Part shown: in pieces, positions 1-7,712 of the stretch | Position numbering within the stretch: position 1 is the first letter of the stretch | How the letters are laid out: every line of letters begins with the position of its first letter | Assembly: GCA_964567785.1 (NCBI GenBank) | Contig: CAZMOK010000049.1 | Span: forward strand, 1 to 20,416 | Source: CAZMOK01 sp964567785 | GTDB taxonomy: Bacteria > Bacteroidota > Bacteroidia > Bacteroidales > JAGOPY01 | Length of the DNA stretch: 20,416 nt | Reading direction: 5' to 3' | Notes under the pieces: generated by a model | Databases searched by the model: none | The model's input: the letters and a program-made list of their open reading frames with translations, nothing else | Told to the model about the DNA's origin: nothing | Position numbers and translations under genes: made by a program

Positions 1-3
1 TAA

Positions 4-71
4 CCATCCCTGAAAGGGGTGGAGATGACGTATGGTGAGGACCAGAACCAGCCCCGGAGGGGCTGAACTTT
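4..71 (+). repeat. REP-like two-palindrome intergenic repeat, left copy
   Basis: Two short palindromes lie in series. The first is 4-22, with 7-base arms CCATCCC and GGGGTGG (one T-G wobble) and loop TGAAA. The second is 49-65, perfect 7-base arms CAGCCCC and GGGGCTG with loop GGA, followed by AACTTT. A second copy lies at 20108-20171 in the same orientation. The 24 bases from 48 to 71 are identical in both, and the first palindrome differs only by changes that keep pairing. This resembles REP/BIME-type dispersed elements. The window begins at or inside the element, so its left boundary is not visible. Confidence 0.75.
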
Positions 72-92
72 CAATAGTTTCCTTGAAAACAT

Positions 93-100
93 TAACTTTA
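93..100 (+). promoter_or_regulatory. Possible weak promoter (-7-like) of the + strand operon
   Basis: TAACTTTA differs from the Bacteroidota -7 consensus TAnnTTTG only in the last base and lies 30 bases before the ATG of the oxidoreductase gene. It resembles the core TAACTTTG found upstream of susC. I see no TTG at the expected -33 distance, so the call is weak. It is the best candidate in the 60 bases between the left repeat and the first gene. Confidence 0.25.
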
Positions 101-130
101 CAGATCAAACCAACTTAAACCCTTGATCTT

Positions 131-1240
131 ATGAATGTTTCTGCAGGAGTTGTAGGTGCCGGAGGTTTTTCGATGTTCTCGGTCGATGCTTTCCTTGAGA
201 ACGATAGCATATCCGTTGGCGGAGTTTTCGATGTTGACGTGGAAAGGGCAAAGGCGTTTGCAGAAAAATATGAAGCCAGAGTTTTTGAAACCTTCCCAGG
301 AATGCTGAGAGAAAGAGATATAGATCTTATATATATCGCCACACCGCCCAACCTTCATTACGAGCAAAGCAAAGCCGTGCTGGAAATGGACAAGCATCTC
401 ATTTGTGAAAAGCCTGCCGCACTCAGGCCCGAACACGCTGAAGAAGTATTCAGGTTAGCAGAGGAAAAAGGGCTCCTGTACGTCGTGAACCTGATGCAAC
501 GCTACAACCCCTTGTATCAGAAGGTTATGGAACTGATCTCCTCGGAAACCCTCGGAGGCTTCCTACACGGATATTTTGAAAACTACGCTTCCGACGAAAA
601 CCTCGGGCCCGGCCACTGGATGTGGGACCACAACATAAGCGGCGGGAAATTCATCGAGCATGCCGTCCATTTCTTTGATATGTTCGAAGGATGGCTTGGT
701 GAAGGAAAAAACATAGCCTCGCAGAAGGTAAGAAGGCCCGGATTTGAAAAAGATTATTACTCCAGGGTGCAGTCTACCGGGCTTTATCGTGGCGGACTGG
801 TAAACATGTACCACGGGTTCGACCAGCCCGGAAGGTTCGACAGGCAGGAATTGCGCCTGCTGTTCGAAAGGGGGGATGTAACCTTGCAAGAATGGGTCCC
901 TGTAAGGGCCCAAATAAATGCCCTGGTGAATAGAAAAGAGCAGGAACAACTTGTAAATTTGTTTCCGGGCGCAGAAATGACAGTCGTAGAAAAATATCAT
1001 GGTACAGACAGATCCTGCAGGGGTAATTTCAGGGAATATGAGGTGGATGCCCGGGTAAGGCTGGAATATGGAAAAAACGCGCAGAAAGAAGCTATTTACA
1101 GGCAGATCCTGCGTGACATGGTCAACGATCAGCTTAAATGGATCAATGACCCCGGTCATAAGCGTATCATAACGGGAAAAAACGGTGTGAATTCACTGAA
1201 AATGGCCTGGGAAGCTGAAAAGAATGCACAACACATTTAG
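131..1240 (+). CDS. Gfo/Idh/MocA family NAD(P)-dependent oxidoreductase
   Basis: This 369-residue protein has the two-domain Gfo/Idh/MocA layout. The N-terminal Rossmann fold opens with a V-V-G-A-G-G nucleotide-binding loop (residues 7-12), and the family E-K-P motif is at 93-95. The C-terminal alpha/beta domain carries G-G-K-F-I-E-H-A-V-H at 171-180, where H180 sits in the position of the usual catalytic histidine. There is no signal peptide, so it is cytoplasmic. Members oxidise or reduce a sugar hydroxyl with NAD(P); the substrate cannot be read from sequence. It is the first gene of the operon and lies 3 bases before the first ABC permease, so its substrate probably comes from the imported saccharide. 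The family call is firm; any specific sugar would be a guess. Confidence 0.9.
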   Translation: MNVSAGVVGAGGFSMFSVDAFLENDSISVGGVFDVDVERAKAFAEKYEARVFETFPGMLRERDIDLIYIATPPNLHYEQSKAVLEMDKHLICEKPAALRPEHAEEVFRLAEEKGLLYVVNLMQRYNPLYQKVMELISSETLGGFLHGYFENYASDENLGPGHWMWDHNISGGKFIEHAVHFFDMFEGWLGEGKNIASQKVRRPGFEKDYYSRVQSTGLYRGGLVNMYHGFDQPGRFDRQELRLLFERGDVTLQEWVPVRAQINALVNRKEQEQLVNLFPGAEMTVVEKYHGTDRSCRGNFREYEVDARVRLEYGKNAQKEAIYRQILRDMVNDQLKWINDPGHKRIITGKNGVNSLKMAWEAEKNAQHI

Positions 1241-1243
1241 CAG

Positions 1244-2113
1244 ATGAGCCGACTGAAAAAGGGATACCTGCCATACCTGATGGTTTCGCCATACCTGGCA
1301 CACCTGCTGGTGTTCACAACCTTTCCTGTTGTGTTCTCCATTGTGCTCACCTTTTTCAACTGGAATATCATCAGCCCGATGGAGTGGAACGGGCTTGGCA
1401 ACTGGAAACAGATCCTCAATGACCGGCTTTTCTGGAAATCAATCCTGAATACCCTTAAATTCCTTGCTGTTCATATTCCGCTGCAGATAGTCATCGCGCT
1501 GGCCCTCGCCGAAATTCTCAACCAGAAGATCAGGTTCAGGGGCTTTTTCAGGGCGGCATTTTTCATGCCCGTGGTGGTGTCGGGGGTTGTGGTAACCATC
1601 ATGTGGCAGCAGTTGCTTGGTTTCGAAAGCGGGGTCATAAACCGCATGCTTGTGTCAGTAGGATTGGGAAAGGTCGGCTGGCTGATCAACCCCGAAATTG
1701 CCATGATCTCCATAGCCCTTATGGCAACCTGGAAAAATGTGGGGCTCTATGTGATCCTTTTCCTGGTCGGGTTGCAGACAGTGCCGAAACAATATTATGA
1801 AGCAGCCGACCTGGAAGGCGCCTCCCACTGGCAGAAGTTCACCAGGATTACCATACCGATGATCAACCCCACGATATTCATGGTAGTCGTATTGTCAACC
1901 CTGGGAGGTTTTTCGCTGTTCATCGAACCCTATATCATGACCGGCGGAGGCCCGCTCAATTCGACCCTTTCGGCGGTCCTCTACATCTATAAGGAAGCAT
2001 TCGAATATTACCATATGGGTTATGCGGCCACCCTGGGATTGTTCTTTGCCCTCATGATCATGTTCGTTATTGTGGTTCAGAAAAGGTTTATTGAGAAAGA
2101 AAGAACCGATTGA
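1244..2113 (+). CDS. Carbohydrate ABC transporter permease, MalF/UgpA-like
   Basis: A 289-residue integral membrane protein with about six predicted hydrophobic segments, the first near residues 12-36. The EAA loop that contacts the ATPase is at about 186-205 (E-A-A-D-L-E-G-A then I-T-I-P), as in CUT1-family sugar importers. The stretch near 228-240 (E-P-Y-I-M-T-G-G-G-P) is typical of the MalF-type subunit. It would form the inner-membrane channel with the next gene product. The ATG is 3 bases after the oxidoreductase stop, and the TGA overlaps the next start as TGATG. Length is normal for the short MalF-type proteins that lack the large periplasmic loop of E. coli MalF. The role is firm; the substrate, probably an oligosaccharide, is inferred from the neighbours. 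Confidence 0.93.
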   Translation: MSRLKKGYLPYLMVSPYLAHLLVFTTFPVVFSIVLTFFNWNIISPMEWNGLGNWKQILNDRLFWKSILNTLKFLAVHIPLQIVIALALAEILNQKIRFRGFFRAAFFMPVVVSGVVVTIMWQQLLGFESGVINRMLVSVGLGKVGWLINPEIAMISIALMATWKNVGLYVILFLVGLQTVPKQYYEAADLEGASHWQKFTRITIPMINPTIFMVVVLSTLGGFSLFIEPYIMTGGGPLNSTLSAVLYIYKEAFEYYHMGYAATLGLFFALMIMFVIVVQKRFIEKERTD

Positions 2114-2931
2114 TGAAGATAGTGAAGAAAATAACCATGTACTTTCTGCTCACCGTGGCGGCACTGAGCTTTGTCTATCCGTTCTATTGGATGATCGTTG
2201 CCTCTTTCACTCCTGAGGAATATATTGGCAGCCTAATTCTTATTCCACCCGAGTTGACTTTAGGGAATTTTGCATCCATGTTTTCCAAAATACCTATCGA
2301 AAGGGCGCTTTTGAACAGTGTGATAGTTTCGGTGATCAACACCGGCATGACTTTGGTGTTTTCGTCAATGGTAGGTTACGCTCTTTCCAGGATGCGGTTC
2401 AAAGGTCGTAACGCCATCTTCATCATTCTTATCTTCACCATGTCACTGCCCTTCCAGATCACACTGATACCGAATTACATACTCATGGTCGAGTTCGGAT
2501 GGATCGACACCTACCTGAGCCTAACCATACCTTTCCTGGTGAATGCGTTGGGCATTATTATGTTCCGCCAGGCATTCAGGAGCATCCCGCAGGCCCTCAT
2601 CGATGCTGCGCGCATTGACGGGTGTGGCGAGCTGAGGATCGTTTTCACCATTCTCTGGCCAAACATAAAACCGACGATAATCACCGTAGCCATACTGGTT
2701 TTCATGGCAACCTGGAATGAGGTGCTGTGGCCTCTCATTGTAATTCGGGAAGAAAACCTGATGACGCTGCCGCAGATGGTTACGTTGTTCGCGGTGGGCG
2801 GCAGGGCCGAAGCACAACTCGGGGTCAAGCTGGCATCAGCCGTATTCCTTGCCACACCCATCATAATAGCTTATTCAGTATTCCAGAAGTACTTCATCCA
2901 GAGTATGGCTACCAGCGGACTTAAAGATTAG
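2113..2931 (+). CDS. Carbohydrate ABC transporter permease, MalG-like
   Basis: A 272-residue membrane protein and the partner of the preceding permease. It has the MalG-type N terminus with one transmembrane segment (about 8-32) followed by a periplasmic stretch ending P-P-E-L-T-L-G-N-F. The EAA-loop region is around 161-183 (D-A-A-R-I-D-G), with aspartate in place of the usual glutamate. I chose the ATG at 2113, which overlaps the upstream stop by one base; a TTG codon just before it would add one residue and is less likely. The overlap suggests translational coupling, giving equal amounts of the two channel subunits. The ATPase subunit is encoded about 4.8 kb downstream rather than next to it. 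Confidence 0.93.
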   Translation: MKIVKKITMYFLLTVAALSFVYPFYWMIVASFTPEEYIGSLILIPPELTLGNFASMFSKIPIERALLNSVIVSVINTGMTLVFSSMVGYALSRMRFKGRNAIFIILIFTMSLPFQITLIPNYILMVEFGWIDTYLSLTIPFLVNALGIIMFRQAFRSIPQALIDAARIDGCGELRIVFTILWPNIKPTIITVAILVFMATWNEVLWPLIVIREENLMTLPQMVTLFAVGGRAEAQLGVKLASAVFLATPIIIAYSVFQKYFIQSMATSGLKD

Positions 2932-2943
2932 GAGAAGAATTAA

Positions 2944-4194
2944 ATGATACATAAAAGCGACATAATACTTGAGGCCGACCAGAACAGGGTGATCCTTCAA
3001 CCGATGTTCTACCCCGGCTCCGATCGTGTCGAGAGGATCGTGACACGGGTTGTTGGAATGAATGAAGAGCAGGTCGACAAAATGCTGGATGAGGCCCGCA
3101 GGAAGTTTTCCCACAGGCACAAACATTTTGAAAGAATCCTGGCAGAACATTTTGACCTGGTGGCACCAGGATCGAAAGCAGCCTCAAAACTCAGTAAAAA
3201 ACAACGACTTTTAACGGGCGCTCTGCTGAGCATGGAATACACCTTCCAGGCTGCCGCCCTCTTCAACCCTTCCATGACGCACCATCCCGACCAGTCGGGG
3301 TTGAATGAAGGACAGATCCGTTTCGTAATGAGCTTAAGGGCAACCGGGGAAGGCCATCTTTCAAGTATTGTTTTCAGGTCAGGAATTCTGAATGATGACG
3401 GTTCCATAGAACTAAACCCCCTCACTCCCTACCAGGTGCTTGGGAAATACACACCTCTTCATGACCGTGATGAAGAGTACGATCTTGAATTCGATGAGGA
3501 TTCTGTCCTCGAAGAAAGAGTGGTCTTTCCGAATACGGATATAGAAAGTCGTGGTATGGAGGACCTGAGGCTTGTCTGGTTCAATGACGGGGATGGGGGA
3601 CGTTACCTGGGCACTTACACTGCCTGGAACGGAATGAAGATCCAGTCGAGGATCCTTGAAACGAATGATTTCAGAACCTTCAGGATAAGATCTCTGAAAG
3701 GTAAGTCGGCCAGCGATAAGGGCATGGCAATTTTTCCTGAAAGGATCAATGGAAACTATGCGATCATTTCCAGGCAGGGGGGTGAAAATATTTCCATCAT
3801 GTTCTCCGATGACCTTTATCAATGGGATGAGCATGAATTATTGATGGAACCGGAGTATCCTTTCGAGATGGCCCAGTTGGGTAATTGCGGGGCCCCGGTC
3901 AAAACAGATGAGGGCTGGCTGCTGCTGACCCATGGGGTTGGCGCTGTGAGGGAATATACAATAAGCGCCGTTTTGCTCGACCTTGATGACCCCCGTAAGG
4001 TAAGGGCCAGGCTGAAAGAGCCCCTCATTAAAGCAGAAGGGAAGGACCGGGAAGGATACGTTCCCAATGTGGTATACTCCTGCGGAGGGATGCTTCACGG
4101 CGACAAGTTCTTCATTCCGTATGCTATGTCAGACTCGCGTTGCGGGTTTGCCTGGACAGACACCAAACATCTTTTAAAAGAGTTATTGAAATGA
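2944..4194 (+). CDS. GH130 family beta-mannoside phosphorylase/hydrolase with N-terminal helical extension
   Basis: This 416-residue protein shows the five-bladed beta-propeller pattern of GH130. G-M-E-D-L-R at 204-209 matches the family E-D-x-R motif that holds the general acid, with D-K-G-M-A-I-F-P-E at about 258-266, S-R-Q at 276-278, G-A-P at 316-318 and H-G-V at 330-332. The arginine and histidine positions usual in phosphate-using members appear present, which favours phosphorylase over hydrolase activity, but this is inference. Residues 1 to about 105 form a charged helical extension not found in the other two GH130 proteins here. No signal peptide is present, so it is cytoplasmic. Its stop overlaps the ATG of the next gene (ATGA). 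Likely action: release of mannose-1-phosphate from an imported beta-mannoside. The family is secure; the linkage is unknown. Confidence 0.87.
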   Translation: MIHKSDIILEADQNRVILQPMFYPGSDRVERIVTRVVGMNEEQVDKMLDEARRKFSHRHKHFERILAEHFDLVAPGSKAASKLSKKQRLLTGALLSMEYTFQAAALFNPSMTHHPDQSGLNEGQIRFVMSLRATGEGHLSSIVFRSGILNDDGSIELNPLTPYQVLGKYTPLHDRDEEYDLEFDEDSVLEERVVFPNTDIESRGMEDLRLVWFNDGDGGRYLGTYTAWNGMKIQSRILETNDFRTFRIRSLKGKSASDKGMAIFPERINGNYAIISRQGGENISIMFSDDLYQWDEHELLMEPEYPFEMAQLGNCGAPVKTDEGWLLLTHGVGAVREYTISAVLLDLDDPRKVRARLKEPLIKAEGKDREGYVPNVVYSCGGMLHGDKFFIPYAMSDSRCGFAWTDTKHLLKELLK

Positions 4195-5480
4195 AATTGA
4201 ACATATATTTAGCAGCCATTTTATTGTTTTTCCTTGCCGGTTGTAAGGAGGAATACCGGGAGAGCAAGCCGTTGCTATGCAGCGGGCTTAACATGGAACA
4301 CCTGAATCACCTGTATACCGACATTGAGCTGGAGGACGGCACGCAGGCAGGCATTATTCACATTTACAGCGAGTACCCCGATTATCATTATGAAATAGAA
4401 CCAAACGAAGGGTATACCTGCGTGGATGATGTGGCGCGAGCTGTGGTATTCCTTTGCGGATGTGATTCTGCCGGTGATATGGATAATAACTCCGTGGCAC
4501 TCGACAAAATGATGAACTTCATATTGCACATGCAATCAGACAACGGTTACTTCCACAACTTCATCTGGCATGATGGAAGCATCAACCGGACTTACAGGAC
4601 CTCCCTCGCCCGCCCCGACTGGTGGTCGTGGAGGGCCTTCTGGGCAATGGAAAGCTACGCCCTGATAAGTGAAGATAATGCTGCGATGATCAGCAGCGCA
4701 TCAGGTAAACTGGCAGAAAAGATCTTCAGCGACCTCATGACCGATGAACAGGAGACCGTTGAAATGGATGGGTTGAGCGTGCCTCAGTGGCTGCCCTGGG
4801 AATCTGCTTCCGACCAGGCGGGAGTGCTTATGCTCGCCCTGAATATGTATTATGAAAGAACAAATGATGAACGCGCCCCAAAAATGATACGCCAGCTTGC
4901 CGAAGGTATCCTTATGATGCAGGCAGGGGGCAGCGGCAATTTTCCTTACGGTGCCTTTATGAGCTGGAACAACCTCTGGCATGCCTACGGCAACATCCAG
5001 GCCTTTGCATTGATGAAAGCCGGAATCACATTAGGAGAACAGGAGTATATCGACAGGGCCCTTGTAGAGGTTGACAACTTCTATCACTGGCTTATCAGCC
5101 GTGATTATCTCAGCAATTTTTCCCTGTCAAAGGAGGAAAATAACTACAAGTTTATCCAGGAGCAGAAATTCCCACAGATATCCTATGGATTCAGGCCCAT
5201 GGTATTTGCCTGCCTCGAAGCATACCGGATAACCGGAAAGCAATGGTATCTCAATACGGCAAAACAGATTGCTTCCTGGTATGCAGGAAGGAATGCAGCG
5301 GATGAGATCATCTACGATCCTTCCACCGGAAGGTGTTTTGATGCCATTAATGCTCCTGATGATATTAACCGTAATTCCGGGGCGGAGTCTACGATTGAAG
5401 CCTTGCTGGCATTGCAGGCATTGGAAAAGGCAGGTATAACATTGAAGGAAATATATGATCGCGGGGAAGGAAATCAATAG
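4191..5480 (+). CDS. Surface lipoprotein with predicted (alpha/alpha)6-type glycosidase-like domain
   Basis: A 429-residue lipoprotein. The signal peptide ends in the lipobox L-A-G-C with the lipidated cysteine at 18, followed by K-E-E, which fits the Bacteroidota surface-export signal K-(D/E)2, so it probably faces outward. The mature part is almost all helical, with motifs such as G-Y-T-C-V-D-D-V-A-R-A (74-84), S-D-N-G-Y-F-H-N-F and, near the end, N-R-N-S-G-A-E-S-T, typical of six-hairpin toroid enzymes. I cannot assign a CAZy family. I chose the ATG at 4191, which overlaps the previous stop and gives a clean signal peptide; an in-frame start at 4140 would bury it. It is sandwiched between genes for cytoplasmic GH130 enzymes. 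It may be a glycosidase acting on the polysaccharide at the surface, or a binding protein; the fold call is inferred. Confidence 0.7.
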   Translation: MKLNIYLAAILLFFLAGCKEEYRESKPLLCSGLNMEHLNHLYTDIELEDGTQAGIIHIYSEYPDYHYEIEPNEGYTCVDDVARAVVFLCGCDSAGDMDNNSVALDKMMNFILHMQSDNGYFHNFIWHDGSINRTYRTSLARPDWWSWRAFWAMESYALISEDNAAMISSASGKLAEKIFSDLMTDEQETVEMDGLSVPQWLPWESASDQAGVLMLALNMYYERTNDERAPKMIRQLAEGILMMQAGGSGNFPYGAFMSWNNLWHAYGNIQAFALMKAGITLGEQEYIDRALVEVDNFYHWLISRDYLSNFSLSKEENNYKFIQEQKFPQISYGFRPMVFACLEAYRITGKQWYLNTAKQIASWYAGRNAADEIIYDPSTGRCFDAINAPDDINRNSGAESTIEALLALQALEKAGITLKEIYDRGEGNQ

Positions 5481-6570
5481 GGACGGGTTGATCTATATGG
5501 TGAACTTAAGCAGGCCTGTTGCCAGGTATGAAGGAAACCCGTTGCTCACTGCCAGGCAGATCAACAATGTCTGGAAGAGCCCTTCCATGCAGGTATTGAC
5601 CGTGCATAATGCCGGCATAGCTGAATTTGAAGGCAACACTGTAATGCTGTTCAGGAGCCATTTACGCAACGGGATCTCGGTCATCGGGAAAGCAACCAGT
5701 AAAAACGGGATTACCGGCTGGGATATCGAAGAAAGCCCGGCACTCAAGCCATGTGGTGAAACAGACCTCTATGCGGCAGGGTGCGAGCCCGTAAAACAGA
5801 TCGAAAGGGAGGCCGGCGGAGTGGAAGATCCCCGCATCAGTAAGATAGGCAAGAAATATTTTATTACCTACAGCGCTTATCATGGCACCGAAGAAGACAG
5901 GGTCAGGGTATGCCTTGCGGTAACGGAGAACTTCAGGGAATATGTCCGGTATGGCCCCGTCCTTGACCGTGATATGAGGAATGTTGTTATTTTTCCTGAA
6001 GAGATAAACGGATACTATTATTCGTTGATGCGGCCCAATGACGACCCTTCATCAGGTCATAGAGGCGGGATTTTCAAAGAGATCAAACTAGCCTTTACCA
6101 CTTCGCCGGAGTCAGGTGAATGGATCCTGGGTGAGCAACCGGTAATGCGGCAAAAGGGAGGCCCGAGCCCGTTCCAGCAAAAAATAGGCCCCGGCGCCCC
6201 GCCAATAAAGACAAAGTACGGATGGATCGGCATTTTTCACGGGGTCCGTTCTACAATGGATGGCAACCCATACGTGTTGGGAGTGGCCCTGCATGATCCC
6301 TCTGACCCCTCAAAGGTGAAGGTTTCTTCAATACCGGTCCTGTTCCCGTCGAAAGCCGATTGCAGGGTGAAAGAAGAAGATTACGTTCACGTCCCGCAGG
6401 TAGTGTTCACCTGCGGCGCCATAAGGGAAGCTGATGGAACCATAAGGGTATACTACGGGGGCAATGATACGGTCATGAACGTGGGCTTCACCCATGAAGA
6501 CATCCTGGCAGCGCTTTGCATGGAATATCCCCAGGACCCATTGAGCGGACAACCCTTGTATAAAATCTGA
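5455..6570 (+). CDS. GH130 family beta-mannoside phosphorylase/hydrolase (second copy)
   Basis: A 371-residue GH130 protein. Visible motifs are R-Y-E-G-N-P-L-L (24-31, the usual start of the propeller), L-F-R-S (65-68), V-E-D-P-R (123-127), F-P-E-E-I-N-G (180-186), L-M-R-P (191-194), P-G-A-P-P (246-250), F-H-G-V (261-264) and Y-Y-G-G-N-D (333-338). These include the arginines and histidine associated with phosphate binding. It has no signal peptide, so it is cytoplasmic. The start at 5455 overlaps the lipoprotein gene by 26 bases and has GAAGGA 5 bases upstream. An ATG at 5497 would give the shorter N terminus common in the family, so the start is uncertain. Of the three GH130 proteins here, this one reads closest to the classical phosphorylase pattern, although R175 replaces a lysine present in the other two. 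Confidence 0.88.
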   Translation: MIAGKEINRDGLIYMVNLSRPVARYEGNPLLTARQINNVWKSPSMQVLTVHNAGIAEFEGNTVMLFRSHLRNGISVIGKATSKNGITGWDIEESPALKPCGETDLYAAGCEPVKQIEREAGGVEDPRISKIGKKYFITYSAYHGTEEDRVRVCLAVTENFREYVRYGPVLDRDMRNVVIFPEEINGYYYSLMRPNDDPSSGHRGGIFKEIKLAFTTSPESGEWILGEQPVMRQKGGPSPFQQKIGPGAPPIKTKYGWIGIFHGVRSTMDGNPYVLGVALHDPSDPSKVKVSSIPVLFPSKADCRVKEEDYVHVPQVVFTCGAIREADGTIRVYYGGNDTVMNVGFTHEDILAALCMEYPQDPLSGQPLYKI

Positions 6571-6573
6571 ATT

Positions 6574-7698
6574 ATGAAGGAAATAAAAGACTGGATCATA
6601 TTTTCACCGGATGACATAGACCTCTCTGAATCCCCTCTGAGAGCCGGGATAGATGCAGGAACCTGCGTGCTGGGCGCCTTCAACCCTGCTATGACGACAC
6701 TCCCGAGCGGCAATCTTTTGTTGATGGTGCGGGTGGCTGAAGCACTTTCAGAGCCGGTTGCCGGTGATGAAATAAGCGCCATAAGGTGGGAAAAAGGTCG
6801 TTACCTGACCGATGCTTATCCGCTTGAAGAAGTTGTTACCGACGATCCCAGGAAGTTCACCATTAAGAAATATGAACCTAACATTGTTTATGCACTTACT
6901 TCCCTGTCGTGGCTCCTGCCGGTAGAGATCACCCCTGACGGAAGGGAGGTTTTGAAGGTCCACTATGATAAGGCCATTGCCCCCGACCGGACCAGCCAGG
7001 AGTATGGCATTGAGGATGCGCGCATCAGCCGGATCAACGGGAAGTACTATATGACCACATGCACTGTGAGCTCTGAAAGGCATGGGACAACCTTGTTTGT
7101 CAGCGACGACGGGCTTAACTACACTTTTGCCGGGATCATCCTGGACCATCAGAATAAAGATATGCTGCTTTTCGAGGGAAAAGCCGGAGATAAATATTAT
7201 GCGCTGACCCGTCCTCTTGGATCACTCTACTTTGCGACGGGAAAAGGTTCAGAATGGCTTCCGGGCCCTTCGATCAACCTGGCGACCTCACCCAACCTGC
7301 TACACTGGAAACCTTTCGATAAGCCGTTTATCAGGGCAGGCAGGCATTCCGGGTTCGGGAACCGGATCGGGGGCGGCACACCGCCCATCCTAACTGACAA
7401 AGGCTGGCTGATGCTTTACCATGGTGTGGAAAACAAAGGAAAGGTCGGGATCTACCGGACCTATTGGGCAATGCTCGACAAAGAGGAACCCTGGAAAATC
7501 ATTGAGTACGAAGATAAAGAGGCAATCCTGGAGGCTAAAGAAGAGCTCACATCCGGCATGAAAGAAAAGATATACCTGGAGGATGTTGTTTTTACAACAG
7601 GAATAGTTGAAAATGACGGGCATTTCCTCGTGGCTTCCGGTGAGCTCGACCTTGCCTGCAGGATGTCAAGTATACCGAAAGATATTTTTGGTCTGTGA
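6574..7698 (+). CDS. GH130 family beta-mannoside phosphorylase/hydrolase (third copy)
   Basis: A 374-residue GH130 protein, clearly divergent from the other two. Motifs are F-N-P-A-M (36-40), M-V-R-V (51-54), I-E-D-A-R-I (146-151), N-K-D-M-L-L-F at about 194-200, L-T-R-P (211-214), R-I-G-G-G-T-P-P (264-271) and Y-H-G-V (282-285). The F-P-E triplet that follows the N-K-D region in the second copy reads F-E-G here, and the C-terminal Y-Y-G-G-x-D region reads V-A-S-G-E-L-D. Substrate or linkage preference may therefore differ. It is cytoplasmic (no signal peptide) and its ATG is 3 bases after the preceding stop. The expected role is phosphorolysis of imported beta-mannosides; hydrolysis remains possible. 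Confidence 0.86.
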   Translation: MKEIKDWIIFSPDDIDLSESPLRAGIDAGTCVLGAFNPAMTTLPSGNLLLMVRVAEALSEPVAGDEISAIRWEKGRYLTDAYPLEEVVTDDPRKFTIKKYEPNIVYALTSLSWLLPVEITPDGREVLKVHYDKAIAPDRTSQEYGIEDARISRINGKYYMTTCTVSSERHGTTLFVSDDGLNYTFAGIILDHQNKDMLLFEGKAGDKYYALTRPLGSLYFATGKGSEWLPGPSINLATSPNLLHWKPFDKPFIRAGRHSGFGNRIGGGTPPILTDKGWLMLYHGVENKGKVGIYRTYWAMLDKEEPWKIIEYEDKEAILEAKEELTSGMKEKIYLEDVVFTTGIVENDGHFLVASGELDLACRMSSIPKDIFGL

Positions 7699-7712
7699 TA
7701 AAGAATTGATCT

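Noticed and set aside
563..1159. 198-residue open frame on the - strand
   Set aside because: It lies wholly antisense to the oxidoreductase gene, has no recognisable motif, and the + strand frame has clear family signatures.
4140..4190. Upstream ATG for the helical lipoprotein
   Set aside because: It would place 17 charged residues before the signal peptide; the ATG at 4191 overlaps the previous stop and exposes a proper lipobox.
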